Below, one piece after another: positions 1 to 7,193 of a stretch of 14,796 bases of DNA; the stretch's first letter is position 1; every line of letters begins with the position of its first letter. Origin of the DNA: Clostridiales bacterium (GTDB lineage Bacteria > Bacillota > Clostridia > Caldicoprobacterales > UBA3941). Where the stretch lies: positions 1 through 14,796 of the forward strand of contig JAAYKZ010000116.1 of assembly GCA_012522165.1 (NCBI GenBank). The letters are read 5' to 3'. Both the position numbers and the translations under genes were made by a program. The notes under the pieces were generated by a model that did not search any database, was not told where the DNA came from, and worked only from the letters and a program-made list of their open reading frames with translations.

Positions 1-246
1 TACGTGGACAAGATTTTCATGCCTATTTTAGTGGTCATTCCAGCTAATATAGTAAAGCAAATAATAATGCTTTTATATAATTTTTTTGCACAATCTGGTA
101 TGCCTCAAGATCAGGTTTTTTTTCAGGCCTTTGTTATCGAAACCATATACACTATTGTGTTAATGCCCTTTATATTTAGCAGTATTGTGAAGTTATACAG
201 CTACAAATTTATGAGGAAAAAAAGAAATTTTCCTAAAACTAAATGA
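1..246 (+). CDS. mreD: Rod shape-determining protein MreD, C-terminal part
   Basis: The last 81 residues of an integral membrane protein, open at the window edge (reading frame 1, stop TGA at 244–246). Two hydrophobic helices are visible: roughly residues 6–28 (MPILVVIPANIVKQ) and 44–64 (FVIETIYTIVLMPFIFSS). A short basic tail, KFMRKKRNFPKTK, is typical of the cytoplasmic end of MreD. MreD is the small multi-spanning partner of MreC in the elongasome, which links MreB filaments to the peptidoglycan machinery. MreD is poorly conserved, so the call rests as much on position as on sequence: it sits directly upstream of PBP2, minCDE and rodA, where mreBCD are found in Clostridia. A terminator follows it, so it probably ends an mre transcript. 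Confidence 0.75.
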   Translation, partial: YVDKIFMPILVVIPANIVKQIIMLLYNFFAQSGMPQDQVFFQAFVIETIYTIVLMPFIFSSIVKLYSYKFMRKKRNFPKTK

Positions 247-256
247 GTGTATAGTT

Positions 257-283
257 AAGAATAGACATGTTCTATTCTTTTTT
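257..283 (+). terminator. Intrinsic terminator after mreD
   Basis: A perfect 9-bp stem (AAGAATAGA, 257–265, with TCTATTCTT, 271–279) closes a 5-nt loop and runs into a T6 tract (278–283). This is a classical Rho-independent terminator 11 nt after the mreD stop. The stem is A/T-rich, so termination may be partial. The 106 nt that follow up to PBP2 are very A/T-rich. They contain only a poor promoter candidate (TTTTTT, 17 nt, TAAAAT at 327–332), so PBP2 may still depend partly on read-through. Confidence 0.75.
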
Positions 284-389
284 AATTTAGTATATTAGTC
301 CTCTTTTTTATATATTTAAATCATGATAAAATATTTAAGTAAATACAAAATTTAAAGCCAAGGTATTACAACTAGGTAAGGGAGAAAAC

Positions 390-2771
390 ATGCTGAAGAA
401 ATTAAAAGAAAGAAACATACAATTTGCCATTATATGTATAATTTGTTTATCCATATTAGCTGGACAACTAGCCTATCTAACGGTAGCAAAGGGAGACGAA
501 TTATATGCTGAATCCCTAAAGAAGCAAAGGGTAGAGCTTAAGCTAAAGGGAACGAGAGGAATTATCGTGGATAGATACGGTATCCCTGTGGCTACCAACC
601 GTCAAATATACTCAGTACAACTTGATAGGCAACAATTGCCTTCAGATCACGAAGAATTAAATAATGTAATACTACGGATGTTAGAGATTATATACCGCAA
701 TGGAGATCAGGACAAATTAATAAATACTATACCTATAGAAATTGATTCACAGAGTGGGCAATATTACTATATATGGGAGGATGAGGATCAAGAGGTCCAG
801 GAAAGGAAGTACGAACGCTGGAGCCAGGATATTGGAGTTGAGGATAAGCTAAGCGCAGAGGATATGGTGGAGTACTTGCGCAAGGAACGCTATAAAATAA
901 GCAATGAAATAGATGATGAAATGGCTCTGGGCATCATATCTGTTCGCTTGAATATATATATGAAAAGATATACTCAATATGAGCCAATTCCTATAGCTCA
1001 GGATGTTAGTGATGAAACAGTAGTTCAGCTGGAAACCTTTGCCTCTGAAATACCGGGAGTACAGACACTTGTGGACAGTGGGCGTTATTATCCCATGGGT
1101 GAGGCTATGTCTCAGATAGTTGGATATTTAGGTAGTATTAGCAAAAGTCAGATGGATGAATATATAGAACAGGGTTATGATATATCCACCGATAAGATAG
1201 GGCAAAAAGGAGTAGAAGCCTACGCAGAGCAATGGCTAACTGGCAGCAAAAAGGAAAAGCAGGGCAAGCTTATAGCTGAAAAGGATTCCTTTGGAAAGAT
1301 CGTTAGGGTTTTGGAAGAGATCCCTCCTCAAAACGGAGACGATGTAGTGCTGACTATAGACAGTCAGCTCCAAATGTCTATCAATAATATCCTAAAGGAA
1401 GAAATAGAAAAGATGAGAGAAGGCCTGCCCCCTTATGATGGAGATAATATTGCCCCAAATGCGGAAACAGGAGCAGCAGTTGTATTGGACGTTGATACAG
1501 GGGAGATATTAGCCTTAGTAAGCTATCCATCCTTTGATCCTAATAGTCCAACTAAAGAAGGAGAACAGTTTTCTCTAGCTTTTCAGGGCAATATTATGCC
1601 TGGGTCTGTATATAAGATGCTTATAGGTATAGCAGGTTTAGAAGAAGGCGCTGTAACCTTAAATGAAAGGATCTATGATTCTGTTAGATATACCAAGTAT
1701 GATAAAGATGGACCTAGATGCTGGTCCTCACGGGGACATGGTTGGGAAAACTATGTTGATGCATTAAAGCATTCCTGCAACTATTATTTCTATGAAGTTG
1801 CTGATAGGCTAGGCGTAGAAAAAATAAACAAATGGTCCAAACTCTTTGGTTTAAATGGTGAGACCGGTATAGAGATTTTGGATCCTGAAGCGGATAAGAA
1901 CATTATTCCCAGTGAGGAGACCAGGTTTAGAGCTAACAGGCGCAATATGAAAAATCATATAATTAGAATTATGAAGAAATACGGTTATCTTAAAGAAGAT
2001 CTAGGAATAAATGACCTAACTGATAAACAAGAAGAATTAATAGACAAATTAATAGATTATCCCCTGTCAGAAGATCGTTCAATGGAGGCTGGTTTAAAGG
2101 AAGTGCTGGCCATTGCGGAATTACTGGAAAATGCGGGATATACAAACGATGTTAGCAAAGTTGCTTCTGAAATAAGAAGTGAGGTACTAGTTCCCTATAA
2201 GAGATGGAATCCTTCCTTTACCATAATGGCGGGAATAGGGCAGGGGGATGTAGCTGTTAGTCCCTTATCCATGGCAAGGTATATAGCAGCCATAGCTAAC
2301 GGGGGGAAGGTTTTGCAAACCCGTGTATTAAAGGGAATCGTTGGATCTGATGGACAGCTTATAAAAGAAACACAGCCCAAGGTTATTAGAGATTTGGATT
2401 TAAATCAAGAGCATTTGGATGCTACTCTAGAGGGTATGTGGAAGGTAGTCAATGATCCAAACTCTAGTAGAGGGGAGTATGACGGAGGCGGTACTGCAGT
2501 CTCTCATTTTAGGGATATGGACTCTAGCATTACATTAGCCGGTAAAACTGGTACTGCACAGATAGATAATAATGAAATTAACAATAATGCTTGGTTTGTG
2601 GCGGTTACTCCTTACGAAAACCCTGAAATCGCAGTGGTTGTGGCAGTGCCTAAGGGACGTACGTCGGGTAATGCAGCTCCTATCGCTAGAAGAATTATAG
2701 AAGAGTATTACAGGCTAAAAGAGCAAAGACGGGCAAATGAGGTACCGCAGCCATATGAGCTTCAGCAATGA
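390..2771 (+). CDS. mrdA: Penicillin-binding protein 2 (elongation-specific class B transpeptidase)
   Basis: A DD-transpeptidase that cross-links peptidoglycan during lateral wall growth, normally as the partner of RodA. It is 793 residues long with one N-terminal signal anchor (about residues 12–32), a pedestal/dimerisation domain (about 50–310), and a transpeptidase domain. The penicillin-binding motifs are complete: SVYK with nucleophile S406 and K409, SCN at 462–464, and KTGT at 719–722. It is about 150 residues longer than E. coli PBP2. The extra length lies in the pedestal (about residues 95–205, acidic and tyrosine-rich) and between SxN and KTGT (about 505–605, charged and helical); long PBP2s occur in Clostridia. 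ATG at 390 has AAGGGAG at 378–384. The neighbours mreD, minCDE and rodA support an elongasome role over a sporulation PBP such as SpoVD. Confidence 0.92.
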   Translation: MLKKLKERNIQFAIICIICLSILAGQLAYLTVAKGDELYAESLKKQRVELKLKGTRGIIVDRYGIPVATNRQIYSVQLDRQQLPSDHEELNNVILRMLEIIYRNGDQDKLINTIPIEIDSQSGQYYYIWEDEDQEVQERKYERWSQDIGVEDKLSAEDMVEYLRKERYKISNEIDDEMALGIISVRLNIYMKRYTQYEPIPIAQDVSDETVVQLETFASEIPGVQTLVDSGRYYPMGEAMSQIVGYLGSISKSQMDEYIEQGYDISTDKIGQKGVEAYAEQWLTGSKKEKQGKLIAEKDSFGKIVRVLEEIPPQNGDDVVLTIDSQLQMSINNILKEEIEKMREGLPPYDGDNIAPNAETGAAVVLDVDTGEILALVSYPSFDPNSPTKEGEQFSLAFQGNIMPGSVYKMLIGIAGLEEGAVTLNERIYDSVRYTKYDKDGPRCWSSRGHGWENYVDALKHSCNYYFYEVADRLGVEKINKWSKLFGLNGETGIEILDPEADKNIIPSEETRFRANRRNMKNHIIRIMKKYGYLKEDLGINDLTDKQEELIDKLIDYPLSEDRSMEAGLKEVLAIAELLENAGYTNDVSKVASEIRSEVLVPYKRWNPSFTIMAGIGQGDVAVSPLSMARYIAAIANGGKVLQTRVLKGIVGSDGQLIKETQPKVIRDLDLNQEHLDATLEGMWKVVNDPNSSRGEYDGGGTAVSHFRDMDSSITLAGKTGTAQIDNNEINNNAWFVAVTPYENPEIAVVVAVPKGRTSGNAAPIARRIIEEYYRLKEQRRANEVPQPYELQQ

Positions 2772-2814
2772 GGACAAATTTATATGTAAGGAATTTAGAG
2801 GGTTTTTTGGAATT

Positions 2815-2842
2815 TTGACGAATATAGTCATAGTGATAAAAC
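2815..2842 (+). promoter_or_regulatory. Possible promoter for minCDE
   Basis: TTGACG (2815–2820, five of six consensus -35 bases) is followed after 16 nt by TAAAAC (2837–2842, four of six). It lies in the 93-nt gap between PBP2 and minC, 22 nt before the minC start, and there is no terminator in the gap. It could give minCDE its own supply besides read-through from PBP2. The -10 is weak, so this is only a candidate. Confidence 0.35.
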
Positions 2843-2864
2843 TCAACATGAAGGAGCTAATGCC

Positions 2865-3509
2865 ATGAAGGAAAATAGCATTTTCTTCAAGGGAATATTA
2901 GGGGGGCTGCAGGTTCATATCGATCCCCATATGGATCTAGATGTTTTAAAGGAAAAATTAAAGGAAAAATTGGTTACAAGCAAAAATTTTTTCCAAGACA
3001 CTTATGTGAACCTAGTTTTTACCGGCAGAGACTTTCAGGATAAGGAAAAACAGGACCTTAGGGATTTTGTTGCCCAACTGATAAATATAGGTAAAGTAGA
3101 TTTCTATAATCCTGTTGAAAAAGAAGAGGAAAAAAAGGAAAAATTAGTTAGCGGAACAGACGAGGGGATGACAAAGTTTTATAAAGGAACTGTTCGCAAT
3201 GGCCAGAGGATTGATTATCAGGGAAATATAATTGTCATGGGAGATGTCAATCCTGGTGCTGAAATAGTAGCTGCTGGCAATATCATAGTGTTAGGTAACT
3301 TAAGGGGTATGGCCCATGCAGGCGTTAATGGAGATATGGATTCGGTAGTGATAGCTTTGCGGCTGCAGCCAACTCAACTTCGCATTGGCAATATTATCAC
3401 CCGATCACCGGAGGATGAGGTAGAAAAACCTGATTATCCGGAAATTGCCTATATTAAGGGAGATAATTTATTTATCGAACCTTATATACCAGGCAAGATA
3501 AAATATTAG
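2865..3509 (+). CDS. minC: Septum site-determining protein MinC
   Basis: Inhibitor of FtsZ assembly that keeps the division ring away from the poles, acting as a complex with MinD. It has 214 residues in two domains. The N-terminal FtsZ-interacting domain spans about 1–84, and a highly charged linker (KEEEKKEK) covers about 86–93. The C-terminal right-handed beta-helix (about 104–182) is rich in glycine turns such as GNIIVMGDVNPGAE and GNLRGMAHAG. The MinD-binding RSGQ signature appears here as RNGQ at 111–114, a conservative change. The tail beyond the beta-helix (about 183–214) is Pro/Tyr-rich. ATG at 2865 is preceded by AAGGAG (2851–2856). minD follows after 38 nt. Confidence 0.93.
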   Translation: MKENSIFFKGILGGLQVHIDPHMDLDVLKEKLKEKLVTSKNFFQDTYVNLVFTGRDFQDKEKQDLRDFVAQLINIGKVDFYNPVEKEEEKKEKLVSGTDEGMTKFYKGTVRNGQRIDYQGNIIVMGDVNPGAEIVAAGNIIVLGNLRGMAHAGVNGDMDSVVIALRLQPTQLRIGNIITRSPEDEVEKPDYPEIAYIKGDNLFIEPYIPGKIKY

Positions 3510-3547
3510 CATGTTGCTACTTACTTGTAACAGGAGGGGGAACGAAA

Positions 3548-4348
3548 ATGGGAGAAGTGTACGTTATTACATCTGGAAAGGGAGGTGTAGGTAAGACTAC
3601 CACCACAGCCAATATTGGTGCGGCTCTGGCCATGGAAGGGAAGAAAGTTGTCCTTTTGGATGCTGATATTGGTCTAAGAAATCTTGATGTAGTACTAGGT
3701 TTGGAGAATAGAATTGTTTACGATCTAATAGATGTAACAGAAGGTACTTGTAGACTTAAACAAGCACTGGTAAGGGATAAAAGATTTGATGGATTGTATC
3801 TTTTACCTGCTGCTCAGACTAGGGATAAAACTGCAGTTTCACCAAAACAGATGCAGGATCTATGCAAAGAGTTAAAAGAACAATTTGACTATGTTCTTAT
3901 AGATTGTCCCGCGGGTATAGAACAAGGTTTTAAGAATGCCGTAGCTGGTGCTGATAAAGCAATAGTAGTTACAATTCCAGAAGTATCTGCCGTTAGAGAT
4001 GCTGATAGAATTATTGGATTATTAGCATCCAATGATTTACCCTATCCCCAACTTATTATCAATCGTTTGCGCATCGATATGGTAAAGCGGGGGGATATGA
4101 TGAATATTGATGATACCATTGATATACTGGGTATAGACCTTTTGGGTGTTGTTCCTGATGATGAAAGTATTGTGGTATCTACCAACAAAGGAGAGCCTGT
4201 TGTTGCTGATAATGATTCCTTAGCAAGTAAGGCCTTTAGAAACATAGCAAGAAGGTTAGAAGGATCCATGGTGCCAATTATGGATTTTGAGACTGACAAT
4301 TCATTGGTGGACAAGCTAAAACGACTATTTGGTATAGGCAAGAAATAA
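3548..4348 (+). CDS. minD: Septum site-determining ATPase MinD
   Basis: Membrane-cycling ParA/MinD-family ATPase that recruits MinC to the membrane and is released from it by MinE. It has 266 residues, the normal length. The deviant Walker A motif GKGGVGKTT has the signature lysine K11 and the phosphate-binding K16; the switch I region LLDADIGLRNLDVVLG contains D40; and the Walker B region VLIDCPAG contains D119. The C-terminal membrane-targeting amphipathic helix is present as DKLKRLFGIGKK. ATG at 3548 has a very strong AGGAGGGGG site at 3532–3540. Because minE is also present, this is an oscillating E. coli-type Min system, not the DivIVA-anchored Bacillus type. Confidence 0.96.
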   Translation: MGEVYVITSGKGGVGKTTTTANIGAALAMEGKKVVLLDADIGLRNLDVVLGLENRIVYDLIDVTEGTCRLKQALVRDKRFDGLYLLPAAQTRDKTAVSPKQMQDLCKELKEQFDYVLIDCPAGIEQGFKNAVAGADKAIVVTIPEVSAVRDADRIIGLLASNDLPYPQLIINRLRIDMVKRGDMMNIDDTIDILGIDLLGVVPDDESIVVSTNKGEPVVADNDSLASKAFRNIARRLEGSMVPIMDFETDNSLVDKLKRLFGIGKK

Positions 4349-4369
4349 AATGTGTTAGGGGGAAAGGGC

Positions 4370-4660
4370 TTGTTTGATTTTTTTAAGTTTTTTGGAAAAG
4401 AAGAAAGTTCGAGTAAAAACATCGCCAAGGAGCGATTAAAAATAGTATTGATTCATGATAGGGCTAATGTTTCTCCCAAGTTTTTAGATATGATAAAGGG
4501 CGATATAATGAAAGTCATTTCCGATTATATGGAGTTTGATAGTGATGAAATTGATATTCGTATAACCAGAGTCCAAAATAAGGATAGTGACTATACTTCG
4601 GCTTTAATAGCCAATATTCCTATAAAGAAGATGAAAAAGATTGGAAAGAATCCCGGTTAA
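4370..4660 (+). CDS. minE: Cell division topological specificity factor MinE
   Basis: Stimulates MinD ATPase activity and drives pole-to-pole oscillation. I choose TTG at 4370 as the start, giving 96 residues. It follows AGGGGG (4357–4362) at 7-nt spacing and places the membrane-binding helix MFDFFKFFG at the N-terminus, as in other MinE proteins. An in-frame GTG at 4352 would add six residues but would contain this Shine-Dalgarno sequence. The anti-MinCD segment is about residues 19–33 (AKERLKIVLIHDRAN) and the topological-specificity domain about 36–86. The gene starts 21 nt after minD. A terminator after it closes the minCDE unit. Confidence 0.94.
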   Translation: MFDFFKFFGKEESSSKNIAKERLKIVLIHDRANVSPKFLDMIKGDIMKVISDYMEFDSDEIDIRITRVQNKDSDYTSALIANIPIKKMKKIGKNPG

Positions 4661-4692
4661 ATAGCTGGTACATAAGATATATATCTTTATAA

Positions 4693-4730
4693 AGGGCAGA
4701 AATTGGCAGTGACCAACTCTGCCCTATTTT
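4693..4730 (+). terminator. Intrinsic terminator after minE
   Basis: An 8-bp perfect outer stem (AGGGCAGA, 4693–4700, with TCTGCCCT, 4718–4725) encloses an inner TTGG/CCAA helix (4703–4706 with 4713–4716) and a CAGTGA loop. ATTTT and then, a little further on, TTTTTT (to about 4741) follow. This ends the minCDE transcript before the rodA promoter. Confidence 0.82.
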
Positions 4731-4755
4731 ATATGATTTTTTCAATCTATTCCAC

Positions 4756-4784
4756 TATTATTACCTTTTATGGTATGTTATAAT
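4756..4784 (+). promoter_or_regulatory. Extended -10 promoter for rodA and downstream genes
   Basis: A perfect TATAAT at 4779–4784 is preceded by TGT (4776–4778), giving a textbook extended -10. The -35 region (around 4756–4763) is A/T-rich but not close to TTGACA, which an extended -10 can compensate for. It lies between the minE terminator and the rodA start, with transcription expected to begin near 4791. It probably drives rodA–mgsA, with read-through into spoIVFA and beyond. Confidence 0.65.
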
Positions 4785-4822
4785 AAATGCAATTGAGGAA
4801 ATAAAACCGTAGTGGAGGTAAA

Positions 4823-5959
4823 ATGTTTGATAAAAGACTAGTTAAAAACTTCGACTTTTTTCTATTGTTTGTTGTATTACTATTAGTAGCCATAGGTATA
4901 TTTGGCATTGGAGCAGCCAAGCGTTTGCCCACAGAGGGGGGCAATAGCATTGCAGATGTTATAAAAAGCTTCAATTTAAGGCATGTGAAGCTTCAGACTT
5001 TTTGGTTGCTTTCGGGGTTATTTTTATTGGCTATAGTTATAAGTATTGATTATAACACTATAGGAGATTACGCATCCATTCTCTACTGGATAGTAATAGT
5101 GCTGCTGATTGTAGTAGAAATAGCGGGCTATGCTAGAGGAACTGCTCAGAGATGGATAGCTATTGGACCCTTTACTATGCAGCCTCCAGAGTTTGCTAAA
5201 TTAGCTTGTATATTAACTGGTGCAAAAACTCTATCCAAGAATGAAGAAAAGGAAAAAAGCTTTAAGGACTTTTTACCTGTTATAGCTCGATTTGCTCTAC
5301 CCATATTTTTTGTTATACAAAATGACCTTGGAACGTCTATGGTGCTTATAGTCATCTTGTTGGCTATGCTATTTGTCATGGGGATGAGCTATAAATTGAT
5401 TTTTGGATTTTTGGGAGTAGGAGCTATAGTAGCGCCTGTAATGTGGTTTAATTTCTTGAATGACTACCAGAAAATGCGAATATTAGTTTTTATAAATCCC
5501 GGGCTTGATCCAACAGGAGACGGATATAATGTTATTCAATCTGTAATGGCCATTGGATCCGGGCGTTTAACAGGAAAAAGCTTGTTATCTGGTAATACCT
5601 TAAGCCAACTTAACTTCCTTCCAGAACCCCATACGGACTTTATATATTCAGTAATTGTAGAAGCCTTAGGGTTTTTGGGAGGTATAACTGTAATTATATT
5701 ATATGGCATACTAATTGTTCGTTCTATTCAAATAGCAAGGAAAGCCAAGGACACATTTGGTCAACTTATTGTCATTGGAGTAGTGGCTATGCAAATGGCC
5801 CATATAATTGAAAATATTGGTATGACTATGGGTATAATGCCTATAACTGGTATTCCATTACCCTTTTTAAGTTATGGTGGAAGTTTTATGTGGATCAATA
5901 TGATAGCCCTTGGATTAATATTGAATGTAGGCATGAGAAGACAGAAAATAAAATTTTAG
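4823..5959 (+). CDS. rodA: Rod shape-determining SEDS peptidoglycan glycosyltransferase RodA
   Basis: Polymerises lipid II into glycan strands during elongation, together with PBP2. It has 378 residues and about ten membrane helices. SEDS-family landmarks are present: GTAQRWIAIGPFTMQPPEFAKLA (about 106–128), NDLGTSMVL with the catalytic Asp at D168, MRILVFINPGLDPTGDGYN (218–236), FLPEPHTDFIYSVIVEALG (265–283), and GIPLPFLSYGGS (343–354). ATG at 4823 has TGGAGGT (4813–4819). In this window it is separated from its partner PBP2 by minCDE and has its own promoter. FtsW or SpoVE is less likely, since the location and the GIPLPFLSYGG form fit RodA. Confidence 0.92.
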   Translation: MFDKRLVKNFDFFLLFVVLLLVAIGIFGIGAAKRLPTEGGNSIADVIKSFNLRHVKLQTFWLLSGLFLLAIVISIDYNTIGDYASILYWIVIVLLIVVEIAGYARGTAQRWIAIGPFTMQPPEFAKLACILTGAKTLSKNEEKEKSFKDFLPVIARFALPIFFVIQNDLGTSMVLIVILLAMLFVMGMSYKLIFGFLGVGAIVAPVMWFNFLNDYQKMRILVFINPGLDPTGDGYNVIQSVMAIGSGRLTGKSLLSGNTLSQLNFLPEPHTDFIYSVIVEALGFLGGITVIILYGILIVRSIQIARKAKDTFGQLIVIGVVAMQMAHIIENIGMTMGIMPITGIPLPFLSYGGSFMWINMIALGLILNVGMRRQKIKF

Positions 5960-5969
5960 GGGGAGTCAG

Positions 5970-6392
5970 ATGAATATTGCACTAATTGCTCATGATAAAA
6001 AGAAGGAAGATATGGTAACTTTTTGTATAGCTTACCAATCAATTTTACAAAAACATAGATTATTTGCTACAGGAACTACCGGCAGATTGGTGGCTGAGGC
6101 TACTGGAATGGATGTACATCGTTTTCTATCTGGTCCTTTGGGTGGGGATCAGCAGATTGGTTCTATAGTTGCATATAACCGTATGGATCTAGTAATCTTT
6201 TTAAGAGATCCCTTAACAGCACAACCCCATGAGCCTGATGTGAATGCTCTACTTAGGTTGTGTGATGTACACAACATACCTCTTGCCACTAATATGGCTA
6301 CAGCCGAAGTAATGATTAAGGCACTGGAAAGAGGAGATCTGGACTGGAGACTGATAGTTAATCCACCAGAAGATAACCAAGAATTGTTTTAG
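5970..6392 (+). CDS. mgsA: Methylglyoxal synthase
   Basis: Converts dihydroxyacetone phosphate to methylglyoxal and phosphate in the cytoplasm, an overflow route that bypasses lower glycolysis when phosphate is limiting. It has 140 residues. Every catalytic or substrate-binding residue known from E. coli MgsA is found at a constant offset of 11: H8, D60 (general base, in SGPLGGDQQIG), D80, H87 and D90 (LRDPLTAQPHEPD). The phosphate-binding loop ATGTTGRL is at 33–40. ATG at 5970 has AGGGGGAG (5958–5965), which overlaps the rodA stop, so translation of the two is likely coupled. Its place next to rodA has been seen in other Clostridia, as I recall, though the functional reason is unclear. Confidence 0.95.
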   Translation: MNIALIAHDKKKEDMVTFCIAYQSILQKHRLFATGTTGRLVAEATGMDVHRFLSGPLGGDQQIGSIVAYNRMDLVIFLRDPLTAQPHEPDVNALLRLCDVHNIPLATNMATAEVMIKALERGDLDWRLIVNPPEDNQELF

Positions 6393-6399
6393 GGAATAA

Positions 6400-6459
6400 T
6401 ACCCATCCCCTGACAATATATTAGTTATAGAAGTGAAACTTCTAGTTGTGGGGAGGGTA
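6400..6459 (+). promoter_or_regulatory. RNA structure that masks the spoIVFA ribosome binding site
   Basis: The Shine-Dalgarno region of the next gene, GGGGAGGGTA (6450–6459), is complementary over its whole length to TACCCATCCCC (6400–6410) with only one bulged A (6405). The ten Watson-Crick pairs are mostly G-C. The enclosed loop contains a perfect 7-bp hairpin (TAGAAGT 6428–6434 with ACTTCTA 6438–6444, loop GAA). Folded, the site would be unavailable to ribosomes. C-rich stretches are rare in this A/T-rich DNA, which argues against chance, but the fold is read by eye and is not computed. Confidence 0.5.
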
Positions 6460-6466
6460 GTATAAG

Positions 6467-7171
6467 ATGCAGAAACGAAGCCCAGATAAATTACCCTTGG
6501 ATTTACCTATGCCTCGTGTCAGGCAGCGAACGTCTGGATACAGGGCAAGGAGTAGTGGAAGAAATGAAGAGATTGACAAAACTGCATCTCTTTTGCGCAA
6601 GATGCTGGTAGCTGCTATAATCATTATTCTGGTGGTTATATTAAAGAGTATCGATACTGAGTTTACCCAAAGTGTGGTGGGGTATATTAGAGACAGCATA
6701 ACTGAGGATATGGACATGGATGAAACCCTGGGGAAGCTTAAGTTTGTAGCTAACTATATACCCGATTCTATAGCCGTGTTTGGACAAAACCTTAGTCAAA
6801 CTCAGGAGATAACACCTTTTTTTGCCATTCCTGCTGAAGGAAAAGTTGTTGGGCAGTTTGGATCGGGTAGCAACGGTATAGATATTGTGGGTACTAAAAA
6901 TAATATCTATGCAGTAGCTGATGGGAAGGTTATAGATATTGGGGAAGATAAAAATGGTTGGCAATATATTAAAATAGATCATGGTAATGATATTGTAAGC
7001 CTATATGAAGGTTGTGCTCAAATAGATATTAGCGTAGGAGATAGGGTTGTCAAAGGAGATAAAATTGGCACAATGGGGGAAGAGCCTTCTGGTGGATATG
7101 CTTTGCACTTTGAAGCTTGGATTAAGAATAAACCGGTGGATCCTCTTAAACTAATAGAAACTGGCAAATAA
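6467..7171 (+). CDS. spoIVFA: Stage IV sporulation protein SpoIVFA-like, degenerate LytM/M23 domain
   Basis: It has 234 residues: a basic, Pro/Arg-rich cytoplasmic head (1–45), one membrane helix (about 46–60), a linker, and a LytM/M23-type beta domain (about 118–230). In B. subtilis, SpoIVFA anchors and restrains the protease SpoIVFB in the outer forespore membrane. The metal site of active M23 endopeptidases is mostly lost. S135 replaces the first His of HxGxD (D139 remains), the YxH motif reads YEG (180–182), and the final HxH reads ALH (212–214), leaving only H214. This points to a structural or regulatory role, not a peptidoglycan hydrolase. ATG at 6467 has GGGGAGGG, which lies in a possible masking structure. 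spoIVFB starts 22 nt downstream. Confidence 0.82.
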   Translation: MQKRSPDKLPLDLPMPRVRQRTSGYRARSSGRNEEIDKTASLLRKMLVAAIIIILVVILKSIDTEFTQSVVGYIRDSITEDMDMDETLGKLKFVANYIPDSIAVFGQNLSQTQEITPFFAIPAEGKVVGQFGSGSNGIDIVGTKNNIYAVADGKVIDIGEDKNGWQYIKIDHGNDIVSLYEGCAQIDISVGDRVVKGDKIGTMGEEPSGGYALHFEAWIKNKPVDPLKLIETGK

Positions 7172-7193
7172 AAAAGAGGAAGTGTAAAGCAGC

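Noticed and set aside
2195..2380. Minus-strand open frames, for example here and at 4042–4428, 6641–6982, 12488–12769 and 13603–13968
   Set aside because: All lie opposite well-supported + strand genes, lack recognisable protein features, and have no fitting ribosome binding sites.
3510..3530. TGTTGC/GTAACA short hairpin between minC and minD
   Set aside because: Only 6 bp with a wobble pair and no T tract; too weak to call.
4352..4369. GTG at 4352 as the minE start
   Set aside because: It would place six residues before the conserved FDFFKFF helix and put the AGGGGG Shine-Dalgarno inside the coding region; TTG at 4370 has correct spacing.
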